Shown here one piece after another: positions 51,154 through 60,228 of a stretch of 64,000 bases of DNA; the first letter of the stretch is position 1, and the number at the start of each line of letters is the position of its first letter. The translations under genes were made by a program, and so were the position numbers. Under the pieces are notes generated by a model. That model saw only the letters and a list, made by a program, of their open reading frames with translations. It searched no databases and had not been told where the DNA came from. The DNA comes from Thermococcus sp. GTDB lineage: Archaea > Methanobacteriota_B > Thermococci > Thermococcales > Thermococcaceae. Where the stretch lies: contig NZ_JALSLB010000054.1 in NCBI RefSeq assembly GCF_026988555.1, positions 1 to 64,000 of the forward strand, in the 5' to 3' direction.

Positions 51154-51710
51154 GGAAAGAGGTCCTTTTCAGTGGATTCGGTGGTCAGGGGGTTATACTG
51201 GCCGGAGTCATCCTTGGAAGAGCCGCAGCGGTCTACGAAGACCTCTACGCCGTGCAGACCCAAGCCTATGGCCCAGAATCCAGAGGTGGTGCAAGCATGG
51301 CCGGGGTTGTGATCAGCGACGAGCCAATAGACTACCCGAAGGTCATCTCCCCGGATTACGCGGTTCTCTTCTCTCAAGAGGCTTACAACAAGTACATCCA
51401 CTCCATGAGAGAAGGAGGCACGGTTGTAGTGGAGGAAGAGCTCGTACCCTCCAGAAACGCGGCGGCTGAAAAGAGCCTGAAGGTCTACGCACTCCCCCTG
51501 ACCGAGCTCGCGGAGCAGACCACCGGCCTGAGTCTAACCATGAATATACTCACCCTTGGGCTCCTGGTGGAAGCAACTGGGATAATCGGAAGGGAGGCGA
51601 TAGAGCGAGCCGTTCTCGACGCCGTCCCGAGGGGAACCGAAGAGCTTAACCTCAAGGCCCTGCATAAGGGCTTTGACATCGGTGTCAGGATCAGGGACGA
51701 CGAATCTTGA
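51150..51710 (+). CDS. 2-oxoacid:ferredoxin oxidoreductase, gamma subunit (set 2)
   Basis: 186 residues from ATG 51150 (GGTGGAAGGA; ATGA overlap with the beta stop). The start [20 protein letters not shown] and [20 protein letters not shown] match the gamma domain. It ends the seven-gene cluster; a T-rich stretch CCTTTTCTTTTCCC follows at 51,709-51,723 as likely terminator. Confidence 0.93.
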   Translation: MRKEVLFSGFGGQGVILAGVILGRAAAVYEDLYAVQTQAYGPESRGGASMAGVVISDEPIDYPKVISPDYAVLFSQEAYNKYIHSMREGGTVVVEEELVPSRNAAAEKSLKVYALPLTELAEQTTGLSLTMNILTLGLLVEATGIIGREAIERAVLDAVPRGTEELNLKALHKGFDIGVRIRDDES

Positions 51711-51723
51711 CCTTTTCTTTTCC
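51709..51723 (+). terminator. T-rich terminator after the kor cluster
   Basis: GACCTTTTCTTTTCC directly after the last stop codon, the pyrimidine-rich form usual in Thermococcales. Confidence 0.45.
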
Positions 51724-51759
51724 CAAAAACCTTATCAATTCGGAGACGTAGTTGTTCCC

Positions 51760-52230
51760 ATGCTGACCAACGAGACCAAGAACAGAACATGGCACGGGCC
51801 CGTCAGAATGGCCGACACCTTCTTCAGACGCTTCAAGGGGCTGATGCTCGTCAGGAACATAAACTACGCCCTTATTTTCGTCCTGCCCGCCGAGACGAAA
51901 GCCAACGCCTCCATTCATACCTTCTTCATGCTGAGGGATATAGATGTCATCTGGCTCGATTCCTCCAGGAGGGTCGTGGACTTCAGAACCGCAGGGATGT
52001 GGAGGCTCTACACACCTAGGAGGGCCTCAAAGTACATAATCGAGGGGCCAGTTGGTATGATAAAGGTGCTCGGGGCTGAGGAGGGTGATCTGATAGAGTG
52101 GTCGCCGACGGAGGACAGGGGGAAGACGGTGCCCACCAAAGTCTCACTGCCAGGCAAGCTGAGCCTCACGAATCACAACGGGGTCGCGATGACCGAGAGT
52201 TTGAAGGACGTTAGGGTGCAGCGGCTTTAA
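51760..52230 (+). CDS. DUF192 family protein
   Basis: 156 residues from ATG 51760. The DUF192 pattern is seen: [41 protein letters not shown] and [14 protein letters not shown], followed by [19 protein letters not shown] and ending in a basic loop. It lacks a signal peptide, unlike many bacterial members. The fold is a small beta barrel of unknown role. No strong ribosome site is present: CGGAG lies 16 bases upstream and a CTTATC TATA-like element at 51,731, so the mRNA could be short-leadered. Confidence 0.85.
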   Translation: MLTNETKNRTWHGPVRMADTFFRRFKGLMLVRNINYALIFVLPAETKANASIHTFFMLRDIDVIWLDSSRRVVDFRTAGMWRLYTPRRASKYIIEGPVGMIKVLGAEEGDLIEWSPTEDRGKTVPTKVSLPGKLSLTNHNGVAMTESLKDVRVQRL

Positions 52231-52242
52231 AAAGCAGGGGCT

Positions 52243-52590
52243 TTAAAAATTGAACTCCACCCCGTTTTCATCGCCCTCCCACAGGGTCAAGCGCTGGAGC
52301 ACGACGCCTTCTGGCAGCTTTTCTCTTATCCTCTCGGCTATCCACAGGGCCACGTTCTCCGTCGTTGGGTTCTCAAAGAGTTTGTTCAGGTTTATGTGGT
52401 CGAGCTTTTTGATGATTTCCTCAACTATGGCCCTCAGCTGGAGGAAGTCTATGACGTATCCGTTCCTAAGGGATCCCTCCACGGCAACTTCCAAGCGGAA
52501 AGTGTGTCCGTGTACCTCCTCGACCCGTCCCTCAATAGCCACGGAGTGTGCGGCCGCAAACTTGAACCTCTCAATGACACGAGCATTCAT
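52243..52590 (-). CDS. 6-pyruvoyl-tetrahydropterin synthase-like protein with Glu in place of the catalytic Cys
   Basis: 115 residues. The zinc ligands of the T-fold are H15 (AAAHSV) and HGH27-29 (EEVHGHTF). In QueD the catalytic Cys sits just before HGH; here that stretch is RVEEVHGH, with Glu three residues before the first His, the ExxHGH form. Variants of that sort are linked with pterin aldolase activity in folate-like pathways instead of queuosine. The rest (VIDFLQLRAIVEEIIKKLDH, PTTENVALWIAERI) is standard. It may still have been recruited for archaeosine, so the substrate is open. Confidence 0.88.
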   Translation of the reverse strand: MNARVIERFKFAAAHSVAIEGRVEEVHGHTFRLEVAVEGSLRNGYVIDFLQLRAIVEEIIKKLDHINLNKLFENPTTENVALWIAERIREKLPEGVVLQRLTLWEGDENGVEFNF

Positions 52591-52719
52591 CCAATCACCC
52601 CCAATCCCTGCGTAGAGAGGACTGCAGAATAGATAAACTTTCCCACGGAAACCCCACCTGACAGATTCGGGACTTTATATCAAATCATATATATTTGTTA
52701 CCTCACTTAATAACCCACC

Positions 52720-52752
52720 GTAATGTTTAAAACCCGCAGGTCTTATAAGGAC
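52720..52752 (+). promoter_or_regulatory. Promoter of metG
   Basis: TAATGTTTAAAACCC (about 52,720-52,734) is a good TATA element, with a TSS expected near 52,755; a second TATA-like CTTATAAGG follows at 52,742. A leader of about 25 bases reaches GGTGGTTAAA and the ATG at 52,781. Confidence 0.5.
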
Positions 52753-52780
52753 CTGAATCGACCGGCGGAAGGTGGTTAAA

Positions 52781-55009
52781 ATGGTCAGGTACATGGTCAC
52801 CTCTGCACTTCCATACGCGAACGGACCGATCCATCTGGGACATCTGGCGGGGGCGTACCTCTCGGCGGACATCTTCGTTCGCTACCTCAGGTTGAAAGGG
52901 AATGAGGTGCTGTTCGTCTGTGGAACGGACGAGCATGGGACCCCAATAACCTTCAGGGCCCTCAAAGAGGGCAGAAGTCCAAGGGAAATAGTCGATGAGT
53001 TTCATGAGCGCATAAAGACCGCGTTCCAGAGGGCGAGGATAAGCTTTGACTACTTTGGCAGGACGGAGTTGCCGGTCCACTACAGGGTAAGCCAGGAGTT
53101 CTTCCTCAAGGCCCTTGAGAACGGCCACCTCGTCAAGAAAGTCACCAAACAAGCCTACTGCGAGCATGACAGGATGTTCCTGCCGGACAGATACGTCATA
53201 GGCACATGTCCCTACTGCGGCGCTGAGAACCAGCGCGGGGACCAGTGTGAGGTCTGCGGCCACCCGCTGACGCCGGAGAAGCTCATCAACCCGCGCTGCA
53301 ACATCTGCGGCCACCCGATAACCTTCAAGGACTCCGCCCACTACTACATCCGGATGGAGGACTTCGAGAAGAGACTGAAGGAGTGGGTTATTGGCCAGGA
53401 ACACTGGAAGCCCAACGTCAGGAACACGGTCCTCGGCTGGATTAACGAGGGACTCGAAGAGAGGGCCATGACACGGGACCTCGACTGGGGTATTCCCATC
53501 CCCCTCGACGATGAGGACGTTAGGGGGAAGGTCCTCTACGTGTGGTTTGAAGCGCCGATAGGGTACATCAGCATAACGATTGACGGTCTCAGGAGGGATG
53601 GAAGGGAGAACGAGTGGAAGAAATTCTGGCTGAATCTCGATGGTGAGACAAGGGTTATCCATTTCATCGGCAAGGACAACATCCCGTTCCACGCAATATT
53701 CTGGCCTGCCTTCCTCCTCGCGTATGGCAAATACAGGGACGGGGAAGTCGAGGCCGAGTGGCTTTTGCCGTACGACATCCCCGCCAACGAGTACCTCAAC
53801 TTTGAGGGCAGGAAGTTCTCAACCAGCAGGAACTGGGCCATATGGGTTCACGAGTTCCTCGATGTCTTCCCGGCGGACTACCTCCGCTACTACCTCACCG
53901 CAGTAATGCCCGAAACTCGCGACAGCGACTTCAGCTTCGCCGATTTCAAGAGCAAGATAAACGAGGAACTGGTCAACAACCTCGGAAACTTCGTCCACAG
54001 GGCAATGACCTTCGCCAACCGCTACTTCGATGGAACTGTGCCGGAGAGGGGTGGGCTGGACGACCTCGATAGGCAGGCTTTTGAAGAGATTGAGAGAGCC
54101 TTTGAGGAGACCGGAAAGCTGATAGCTCAGTACAGGTTCAAGGACGCGTTGAAGCGGGTCATGGAGTTAGCAATCTTCGGCAACCGCTACTTCGACTATC
54201 AGAAGCCGTGGAAGACGGCCAAAACCGACCGCGTGAGGACGGCAACAACCGTGAACATATCCCTCCAGCTCGTTAAGGCCCTCGGAATACTGCTTGAGCC
54301 GTTCCTTCCAGATGCGGGCGAGAAGATATGGCACCTCCTCAACCTTGAGGAGCTCAAGCGCTGGGAGTTCACCGAGATTCCGGCCGGGCACAGGGTCAGG
54401 AAGGCCACACCAATGTTCAGGAAGGTGAGCGATGAGGACATCATCTACTTCATCGTGAACTACATAGCGAGGGGCAACCCGGAGAGTGCCAGACTGCTCC
54501 TCGACAAGTACTACAAGCGGGACGACGTTGTGAAAGTAGCTCTGGAGCGCTTCAAGAACGGGGAGGAAGCAAGGGCAATCCTTAAGAGCATTTACAGGGA
54601 TGAAATTGGGGCTAAAGCTGAAAAGTCCGGAAAGGCATTGAAGAAGGAGAAAGTGAAGAAAAGGGAGAAGGGTGGTGAAAGCGTGGAGTATATCAGCTTC
54701 GATGAGTTTATGAAGCTTGACCTCAGGGTTGGAAAAATAATAGAGGTTAAGGACCACCCCAACGCAGACAAACTCTACCTTGTCAAGGTGGACCTCGGAA
54801 ATGAAGTCAGACAGCTGGTGGCGGGACTGAAGAGGTACTACAAACCGGAGGAGCTGCTCAACCACTACGTAGTCATCATAGCGAACCTTGAACCCAAGAA
54901 GCTCCGCGGTGTGGAAAGCCAGGGAATGCTCTTAGCGGCCGACGACGGCGAGAACGTTGCTCTCCTCATGCCGGATAAGGGGATAAAGCTTGGCTCAAGA
55001 ATAAGATGA
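52781..55009 (+). CDS. metG: Methionyl-tRNA synthetase with C-terminal tRNA-binding domain
   Basis: 742 residues from ATG 52781 (GGTGGTTAAA). Class I signature HLGH lies in NGPIHLGHLAG and the KMSKS equivalent is KFSTSRN. A zinc knuckle set is CPYCGAEN/CEVCGHP and CNICGHP. The C-terminal EMAP II/Arc1p-like domain (about 640-742; LDLRVGKIIEVKDHPNADKLYLVKVDLG) binds tRNA. Before it lies a Lys-rich link (KKEKVKKREKGG). Archaeal length is normal. It charges tRNA-Met. Confidence 0.97.
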   Translation: MVRYMVTSALPYANGPIHLGHLAGAYLSADIFVRYLRLKGNEVLFVCGTDEHGTPITFRALKEGRSPREIVDEFHERIKTAFQRARISFDYFGRTELPVHYRVSQEFFLKALENGHLVKKVTKQAYCEHDRMFLPDRYVIGTCPYCGAENQRGDQCEVCGHPLTPEKLINPRCNICGHPITFKDSAHYYIRMEDFEKRLKEWVIGQEHWKPNVRNTVLGWINEGLEERAMTRDLDWGIPIPLDDEDVRGKVLYVWFEAPIGYISITIDGLRRDGRENEWKKFWLNLDGETRVIHFIGKDNIPFHAIFWPAFLLAYGKYRDGEVEAEWLLPYDIPANEYLNFEGRKFSTSRNWAIWVHEFLDVFPADYLRYYLTAVMPETRDSDFSFADFKSKINEELVNNLGNFVHRAMTFANRYFDGTVPERGGLDDLDRQAFEEIERAFEETGKLIAQYRFKDALKRVMELAIFGNRYFDYQKPWKTAKTDRVRTATTVNISLQLVKALGILLEPFLPDAGEKIWHLLNLEELKRWEFTEIPAGHRVRKATPMFRKVSDEDIIYFIVNYIARGNPESARLLLDKYYKRDDVVKVALERFKNGEEARAILKSIYRDEIGAKAEKSGKALKKEKVKKREKGGESVEYISFDEFMKLDLRVGKIIEVKDHPNADKLYLVKVDLGNEVRQLVAGLKRYYKPEELLNHYVVIIANLEPKKLRGVESQGMLLAADDGENVALLMPDKGIKLGSRIR

Positions 55010-55014
55010 GGGGC

Positions 55015-55893
55015 TCAAAACCTGAGCTCCACCCAGTTCTCTTTCTTTCCCTTCAGTATCCTCACGAGACCCTTCCTCTCGAGCCTTCTGAACATCCTCC
55101 ATGCGGTCGTCTTCGGGAGACCAAGGGCTTCTCTGACCTCCGCCTGGCTGGCCTTTCCGCCCCTGTCGTACACGTAAAGTAGGGACCTTCTCTCGTCATC
55201 GTTCAGGTCAAGATCCCCCAGCATTCGTTCAAATTCCTCCCTGCTTAGTGCCGTCTTTTTTGTTTCCTCCCCTCTGGTGCTTTTTCTTCTCCTCGTGAAG
55301 GTCAGATAAGCCCCAGCGATTCCTCCCGCCAAGAGGACCAGAAGAACCCACGTCCAATCACGGGCTCCCCCCCGCTGTGCGTTCTCCGGGGTGTACGATT
55401 GTGTAGTGGAGTATATGAGGGCGTAGGAGATGCTTTGATTCCCTGGCGGCATCGTTATCGAGTTGCCCGCGATCTCAATGGGGATATCGCTCAGGTCGAC
55501 GACCACCGCGCTCTTAGGGAGGACAACCGTGAAAGGCACGCTGAGGTTAACACTGAGTGTCCACACCAGACCTTTCTTGGAAGTCAGGTCGGGGGTTACG
55601 TAAGAAACGTTAACTAGACTATCTTTCTCAAGGTAGACAACGAGGGTGCCGTTCTCGTCCTGGAAGTTGAGGGGATCCCCGTTTTCATCGGCCACGAACA
55701 GGTTCTCAACGTGAGATCCCAACAGTGGAACACTGATCTGAGAGGTGTAGTTCGGGGGGACGATGTCATATTCCACACCAACGTACCCATCAGGGTACAC
55801 CGTCAGTGTCACGGAGGATGTGGTGTACTCTGCATGCACAAGGCCGAGCAACAAGATCATGACCAGCACCGGGGATACAAGCCTTTTTAGCAC
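55015..55893 (-). CDS. Membrane-anchored winged-helix regulator with outside sensor domain
   Basis: 292 residues. Signal peptide or anchor at 1-21, then an outside beta-rich domain (YPDGYVGVEYDIVPP, several sequons), one helix near 183-202 (VLLVLLAGGIAGAYLTF) with basic RRRK after it, and a cytoplasmic part with a winged helix at about 236-292: DDERRSLLYVYDRGGKASQAEVREALG, PKTTAWRMFRRLERKGLVRIL. It looks like a one-component receptor that carries signals from outside straight to DNA. The next gene encodes a secreted helical protein, possibly a partner. Confidence 0.87.
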   Translation of the reverse strand: MLKRLVSPVLVMILLLGLVHAEYTTSSVTLTVYPDGYVGVEYDIVPPNYTSQISVPLLGSHVENLFVADENGDPLNFQDENGTLVVYLEKDSLVNVSYVTPDLTSKKGLVWTLSVNLSVPFTVVLPKSAVVVDLSDIPIEIAGNSITMPPGNQSISYALIYSTTQSYTPENAQRGGARDWTWVLLVLLAGGIAGAYLTFTRRRKSTRGEETKKTALSREEFERMLGDLDLNDDERRSLLYVYDRGGKASQAEVREALGLPKTTAWRMFRRLERKGLVRILKGKKENWVELRF

Positions 55894-55897
55894 ACCA

Positions 55898-57079
55898 TCA
55901 CCCCCCGTTCGACGAGTGAGCTCTTATGAAGTACTCAACGCGGTTCAGAAGAAACCTCGCCGCCAGGAAGTGCTTCATTGCTTCCACCCTCTGGTCCCTT
56001 TGGTAAAACATAACCGCCGCGTTGAACTCCCTCACGGCCGTCATCAGCTGAAGCTCCGCGATTCTGGTGTTTGCTCCCATTTCTTTGAGTCTTTCAAGTG
56101 AAAGTCTGTCCGTCAGGATCCTACCACGGGTTTCGTTGATGAGGGTCCCCACGTCCGCCGTAGTTCCTCCCTTCCCCACCACCCCAAGTCTCAGCCGTAC
56201 GTACATGATGTTCGTCTGGAAAGATGTTATGACCCTTCTGTTTGTTTGGATGACCCTCAGCGCCCCCTTGTAATCCCCCGCACTTTTCAGCTTCAAAACC
56301 TGCCCGTAGACGCGTTCAAAGGCAACGAGTTGCACTTGGAGCATCTTGGTATCTATCCCTTGTTGAGATGCAGTATCCACGATGTTTCGGGCCAGGTTTA
56401 TCGCGCTTCCCCCGCGGGTTATAAAGCCCTCAACGATTTTGACCGATGCTTCATCCATCAACGAACCCCGCAGTGGAACAAGCACCTCCTCCAGAAGGGC
56501 CCGCTTCGTCTCCAGTGTTCGAAGGTCTGCCGGGAGCCCATCGAAGTTCCCTTCCCTCAGGTCTTTCCACACCTTCTTGTAAGCGACCACCGTCTGGTTG
56601 TATGCCTCGGTGATGTTGCTCACATTGAGTCCAAGAGAGCCAGCAAATTGGATCAGCCTTCCAACGGACTTCAAATAATATCCCATCCTCACAAGTTTGG
56701 CCCGAGCGTTCTCCCCTGGAGGGATGTCCGTTCCGTTCAGTTGGCTCAGAACCGCTCTGTAATAGTGCATAGCCCGCAGAGCATCAGCAATGGCCGAAGG
56801 ATAATCCTTGGAGTGGTACTCCTCAAGTGCCCTCACACGGTAGGCCTTCGCTGAGGCATATCCCGGGGATTGCTGAGAATGAGCGGACGCCATTACCCCC
56901 TCGGTGAAGTTGGCAACGGCGTTCAGCTTTTCAACTAGGGCCCCCGCCGTTTGCGCCTCTTGAAGGGTCTCCCCACCTGGTGATGAACCATACGTACCAT
57001 TCACGGCCCCGCTCCACTGAAGCGTTCCAACGGCGAGAAATATGGCAAGCAAAATCACAGCGAGCCCCTGCGCCCTCAT
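55898..57079 (-). CDS. Secreted alpha-helical protein, unknown function
   Basis: 393 residues with a signal peptide (about 1-25). The mature part is nearly all helix with many Ala and Leu, and repeated units of about 35-45 residues (LEEYHSKDYPSAIADALRAM, LKSAGDYKGALRVIQTNRR, FYQRDQRVEAMKHFLAARFL) that resemble TPR-like hairpins. No family named. It starts after TATCACC with GCGGTGATACC upstream and ends 4 bp before the winged-helix gene, so both are one operon. Confidence 0.8.
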   Translation of the reverse strand: MRAQGLAVILLAIFLAVGTLQWSGAVNGTYGSSPGGETLQEAQTAGALVEKLNAVANFTEGVMASAHSQQSPGYASAKAYRVRALEEYHSKDYPSAIADALRAMHYYRAVLSQLNGTDIPPGENARAKLVRMGYYLKSVGRLIQFAGSLGLNVSNITEAYNQTVVAYKKVWKDLREGNFDGLPADLRTLETKRALLEEVLVPLRGSLMDEASVKIVEGFITRGGSAINLARNIVDTASQQGIDTKMLQVQLVAFERVYGQVLKLKSAGDYKGALRVIQTNRRVITSFQTNIMYVRLRLGVVGKGGTTADVGTLINETRGRILTDRLSLERLKEMGANTRIAELQLMTAVREFNAAVMFYQRDQRVEAMKHFLAARFLLNRVEYFIRAHSSNGG

Positions 57080-57097
57080 GGTATCACCGCACCTCTC

Positions 57098-57415
57098 TCA
57101 CTTATCCTCCAAAACGTTCTTCGATACTTCAATCCCCTTCACGAGGAGTGCCACATTGCAGATGCCCTCAAGAACGCTCCTAAACTGAGGGTTTTTCCCG
57201 AACTGAGCAAAGAGGCTTCCGAAGTCTTGGTGCCATGCATCTACCTGATTCCTTCCCTTTGAGGTTATTATGTAAACCACCCACCCCCTCTCCTTGAGGG
57301 CCTCTACCAGCTTCCAGGCGGAGGTCATATCATTCGAATCACGAATTTCAATGTTGTACTCATCCTTTATCCTCGTGAAGAGGTCCTCCATCATCACCAA
57401 CATCTCCTTCGGCAT
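57098..57415 (-). CDS. Hypothetical small protein
   Basis: Up to 105 residues. The first ATG is 57415, but the in-frame ATGs after AAGGAGATGTTGGTG (about 57,391-57,394) are better placed after a ribosome site. Core: WKLVEALKERGWVVYIITSKG, DAWHQDFGSLFAQFG and VLEGICNVALLVKGIEV. Two helices and a strand. No family recognised. It lies 18 bp upstream of the secreted helical protein gene on the same strand and may begin that operon. Confidence 0.7.
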   Translation of the reverse strand: MPKEMLVMMEDLFTRIKDEYNIEIRDSNDMTSAWKLVEALKERGWVVYIITSKGRNQVDAWHQDFGSLFAQFGKNPQFRSVLEGICNVALLVKGIEVSKNVLEDK

Positions 57416-57445
57416 CGGTGGTTAAAAACATGTTTCGACGGTCGG

Positions 57446-58180
57446 TTAAACGAGCATCTTGAGAGCAACCAGGATGAGGAGCAGTGCAAACGTGAGCTTG
57501 AGCTTTGTTGGACTTACTGAGTGGGCAGCTTTTGCCCCGATGTGTGCACCAATTATAAGCCCTGGTGCAAGTAGCAGAGCGGTTTCAACTCTAACCTGCC
57601 CCAGGTGATAGTGCGCCCACGTTGCGGCAAAGGCCGTAAAAAATAGCGCTAAGCTGGAGGTACCAACAGCGTACCTCATAGGCAGCTCTATAAAGGTGTG
57701 AAAGAGGGGAACGTTCAGAACCCCCCCGCTGATTCCCAAAAGGCCAGATGTGAGGCCCGATATTACTCCCACAATAGGAACACGGCGGTACCTGACGCCG
57801 GCTGTCCCAGTCCGGGCGGAACACTCTCCCCTCCGGACCATCGTGTAGGCAAGGTAGATGAGGAGAAACGCAAAGATGCCGCGAAGGAGCCCCTCCGGAA
57901 GCATCGCCGCCAAGTACGCACCCAGGACGGCAGAAGGTACTGAAAAGGACTCTTTTACTATGACTACCCTAAAGAGCACTGCACCTTTCTTTAGATGGGT
58001 GTAGGCGGAGGAGAGGGAGCTTATAGTTATGCACGCGAGGCTGGTCCCGATGGCTTGGTGTACCGGGAGTCCCATGAGGGTCAGGGTAGGCACTATTAGA
58101 AAACCTCCCCCCACTCCAAGGAGACCTGCAACGCTCCCAATTGCGAGACCGATGACGAAATCGATGAGATACTGAATCAT
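57446..58180 (-). CDS. TauE/SafE-family membrane exporter (paralogue 1)
   Basis: 244 residues, about eight helices, in two similar halves. The repeated signatures are SVAGLLGVGGGFLIVPTL and SGLTSGLLGISGGVLNVPL, with HQAIGTSLACI and RYAVGTSSLALFF after them. Members export sulfite, sulfonates or related anions, or import others. SD is GGAGGTTTTCCC. It follows the second copy at 58,229 by 48 bp; the two may form a pair with different substrate. Confidence 0.92.
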   Translation of the reverse strand: MIQYLIDFVIGLAIGSVAGLLGVGGGFLIVPTLTLMGLPVHQAIGTSLACITISSLSSAYTHLKKGAVLFRVVIVKESFSVPSAVLGAYLAAMLPEGLLRGIFAFLLIYLAYTMVRRGECSARTGTAGVRYRRVPIVGVISGLTSGLLGISGGVLNVPLFHTFIELPMRYAVGTSSLALFFTAFAATWAHYHLGQVRVETALLLAPGLIIGAHIGAKAAHSVSPTKLKLTFALLLILVALKMLV

Positions 58181-58228
58181 GGGAAAACCTCCGCCTCGGC
58201 CCTTAAAAGGACTTCTGTGAACAGGACT

Positions 58229-58993
58229 TCAGGGGACTGGCAAGCCGATTCCCTTCAGTATCATCCTCAGGGCAAGGAGGGCCATAACGACCGCGAAAGC
58301 TCTTTTCAGGGAAGACGCCCTCGTCCTCTTCGCTATCCTCGCACCGAGCTGGGCGCCGATTATGAGGCCCGGAACGAGGAGGATCAACCACTGAGTTTCA
58401 ACGTTGCCCATGGCGTAGTGCTTGAGCGCTCCGGCGGTTGCTGTGAAGACTATCGCAAAGCTTGAGGTAGCGACCGCGTAGTGTATCGGCAGGCCGAGGT
58501 ACGTCAGGAAAGGAACATTGATTATCCCCCCGCCGACGCCGAGGAGACCGCTGGCGATTCCCGCGAAGAAGCCACCGAGGGGAACGAGCTTGTAGTTGAC
58601 CTCAACTTCCTCAAGCTTAACCTCGCTCGGCTCGGCTGTCTTCTTCCGGTATATCCTGATGGCCACTACAACGAGGGCCGCACCGAAGATGACCTTGAGC
58701 TGACCGGCGCTTATGAAGCTCGTCATCCATGCACCTATGTACGCTCCTATCACGGCCGTTGAAGCCAAGAGGAGGCCGACCTTATAGTGTATTCTCTTCT
58801 GCCTTGAGTATGCTATGGCTGAGCTGAGGGAGGTAAAGACGACGGCCGCGCTGGAAGTTCCGACGGCGTGGTGTATCTCAACGCCGAGGAAGTTGAGCGT
58901 AGGGACTATCAGGAATCCCCCTCCAAGGCCAAAGAGGGCCGCGAGGATGCCTATGAAAACTCCGACAGCAAAGTATCCAAGGTATTTTAGCAA
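58229..58993 (-). CDS. TauE/SafE-family membrane exporter (paralogue 2)
   Basis: 254 residues, two repeats: ILAALFGLGGGFLIVPTLNFLG and GIASGLLGVGGGIINVPFLTYLG, each followed by HHAVGTSSAAVV or HYAVATSSFAIV. The middle loop is longer and basic-acidic (KKTAEPSEVKLEEVEV). Substrate not known; sulfur-containing anions are usual. It is the first of the two genes by transcription direction, with GGGGGTGATTCCTTGC before ATG. Confidence 0.92.
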   Translation of the reverse strand: MLKYLGYFAVGVFIGILAALFGLGGGFLIVPTLNFLGVEIHHAVGTSSAAVVFTSLSSAIAYSRQKRIHYKVGLLLASTAVIGAYIGAWMTSFISAGQLKVIFGAALVVVAIRIYRKKTAEPSEVKLEEVEVNYKLVPLGGFFAGIASGLLGVGGGIINVPFLTYLGLPIHYAVATSSFAIVFTATAGALKHYAMGNVETQWLILLVPGLIIGAQLGARIAKRTRASSLKRAFAVVMALLALRMILKGIGLPVP

Positions 58994-59222
58994 GGAATCA
59001 CCCCCAGAGCTCTTTCTTCGAAAGCGCTCGCGGAAAGCCTTTTAACTGTCAGACCTTGATTTCTCCTGAGATGGAGTGCTCCCCCACCTGCAACCCTTCC
59101 ATTGTTCGCTCCCTTGAGCGTGCCTGGCGGCAAATGAGCGCGAACCTCACCAAAGGCGATCATTTCTTAAACACCCCCTACGAGCTTCTTCGCATTCCCT
59201 GCCCATAGCTGACTCATAGACC

Positions 59223-60218
59223 TTACATCTCCAGCGTTATCGCCTCTATAAGCTTTATCAACGCCTCAAGGTCGGCCAGATGAAGGGTCTCGACCTCGCT
59301 GTGGAGGTACCTTATCGGAACGCTCAGGGCGAGAACCTCGCTCTTGCCCTGGAAGACCGACGCGTCCGTTCCGCCGCCGGTGACGCCGATCTGGAGAGGG
59401 ATGTCGTTCCTCGACGCTATCTCGGCAACCTTTCTGGCGAGCTTCCTCGTGTAAATCGCGGAGTTATCTACGGCCCTTATCACCGCTCCCCCTCCGAGCC
59501 TTACGTCTCCGGTTATCTCACCGCAGCAGGCGAATGAATCGACGGCAAAGGCGTACTTCGGGGTGTAGTGCTCCGCCAAGAACTTCGCTCCCTTGAGGCC
59601 TATCTCCTCCTGGACGGTGAAGGCGAAAATCCACTTTCCATCGAGGTCATGGTCAACGAGATCCTTTATGGCTTCAATGAGGGCAACGACGCCAAAACGG
59701 TCGTCTAGAGAGCGCGTAGAAACATAGCGGTCCTTGAGAACCGCGAAGTGCTTCTTGAAGACCGCGTAATCCAACACCTTAACGCCGAGGGCTTCCGCCT
59801 CCTCCTTGCTTTCAGCCCCGATGTCTATTACGAGCTTGTCCCAGGTAACGGTGCCGAACTTCCTTTCAAGGTTCAGGTGCACCGGAAGGACACCTATAAC
59901 GCCGTCGAGCTTCCCTTTCTCGGTTATAACGTCGAGATGCCTGCCGTAGAGGAGCCTGTCGTCTATTCCACCGATCTTCCTGAAGGTAAGCTTTCCGTCC
60001 GGCCTTACGCCTGTTATGAGAAGCCCAATCTCGTCCACGTGGGCCATGAAGATGCCCTTGAGCGCACCCTCGCCGAGCTCGACGGTGAGGTTTCCTATCG
60101 TGTCAACCGCATAGTCGGCGTATGGTTCAAGCCACTCAGCTATCTTTTCCCGGATCCTCTCCTCGTAGCCCGAAATACCTGGGATCCCGGTTATTTCCCT
60201 CAGCTCCTCAACAAGCAT
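59223..60218 (-). CDS. M42-family zinc aminopeptidase (TET-like)
   Basis: 331 residues from ATG 60218 (GAGGTGGTCGTG). Metal ligands: FMAHVDEIG (His and Asp), SLDDRFGVVAL (bridging Asp), TVQEEIGLKGA (Glu, catalytic base Glu), VDSF and the final His of RYLHSEVETLHL. GVTGGGTDASVFQ is conserved. These enzymes form large tetrahedral complexes that remove N-terminal residues from peptides. Its start lies 10 bp after the hydroxyacid dehydrogenase stop, in one operon. Confidence 0.93.
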   Translation of the reverse strand: MLVEELREITGIPGISGYEERIREKIAEWLEPYADYAVDTIGNLTVELGEGALKGIFMAHVDEIGLLITGVRPDGKLTFRKIGGIDDRLLYGRHLDVITEKGKLDGVIGVLPVHLNLERKFGTVTWDKLVIDIGAESKEEAEALGVKVLDYAVFKKHFAVLKDRYVSTRSLDDRFGVVALIEAIKDLVDHDLDGKWIFAFTVQEEIGLKGAKFLAEHYTPKYAFAVDSFACCGEITGDVRLGGGAVIRAVDNSAIYTRKLARKVAEIASRNDIPLQIGVTGGGTDASVFQGKSEVLALSVPIRYLHSEVETLHLADLEALIKLIEAITLEM

Positions 60219-60228
60219 CACGACCACC

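Noticed and set aside
59041-59222. Short frame on the plus strand (ECSPTCNPSIVRSLE...) as a transposase end
   Set aside because: About 45 codons, no ribosome site and no recognised transposase motif; the opposite strand also reads openly. Treated as plain intergenic DNA.
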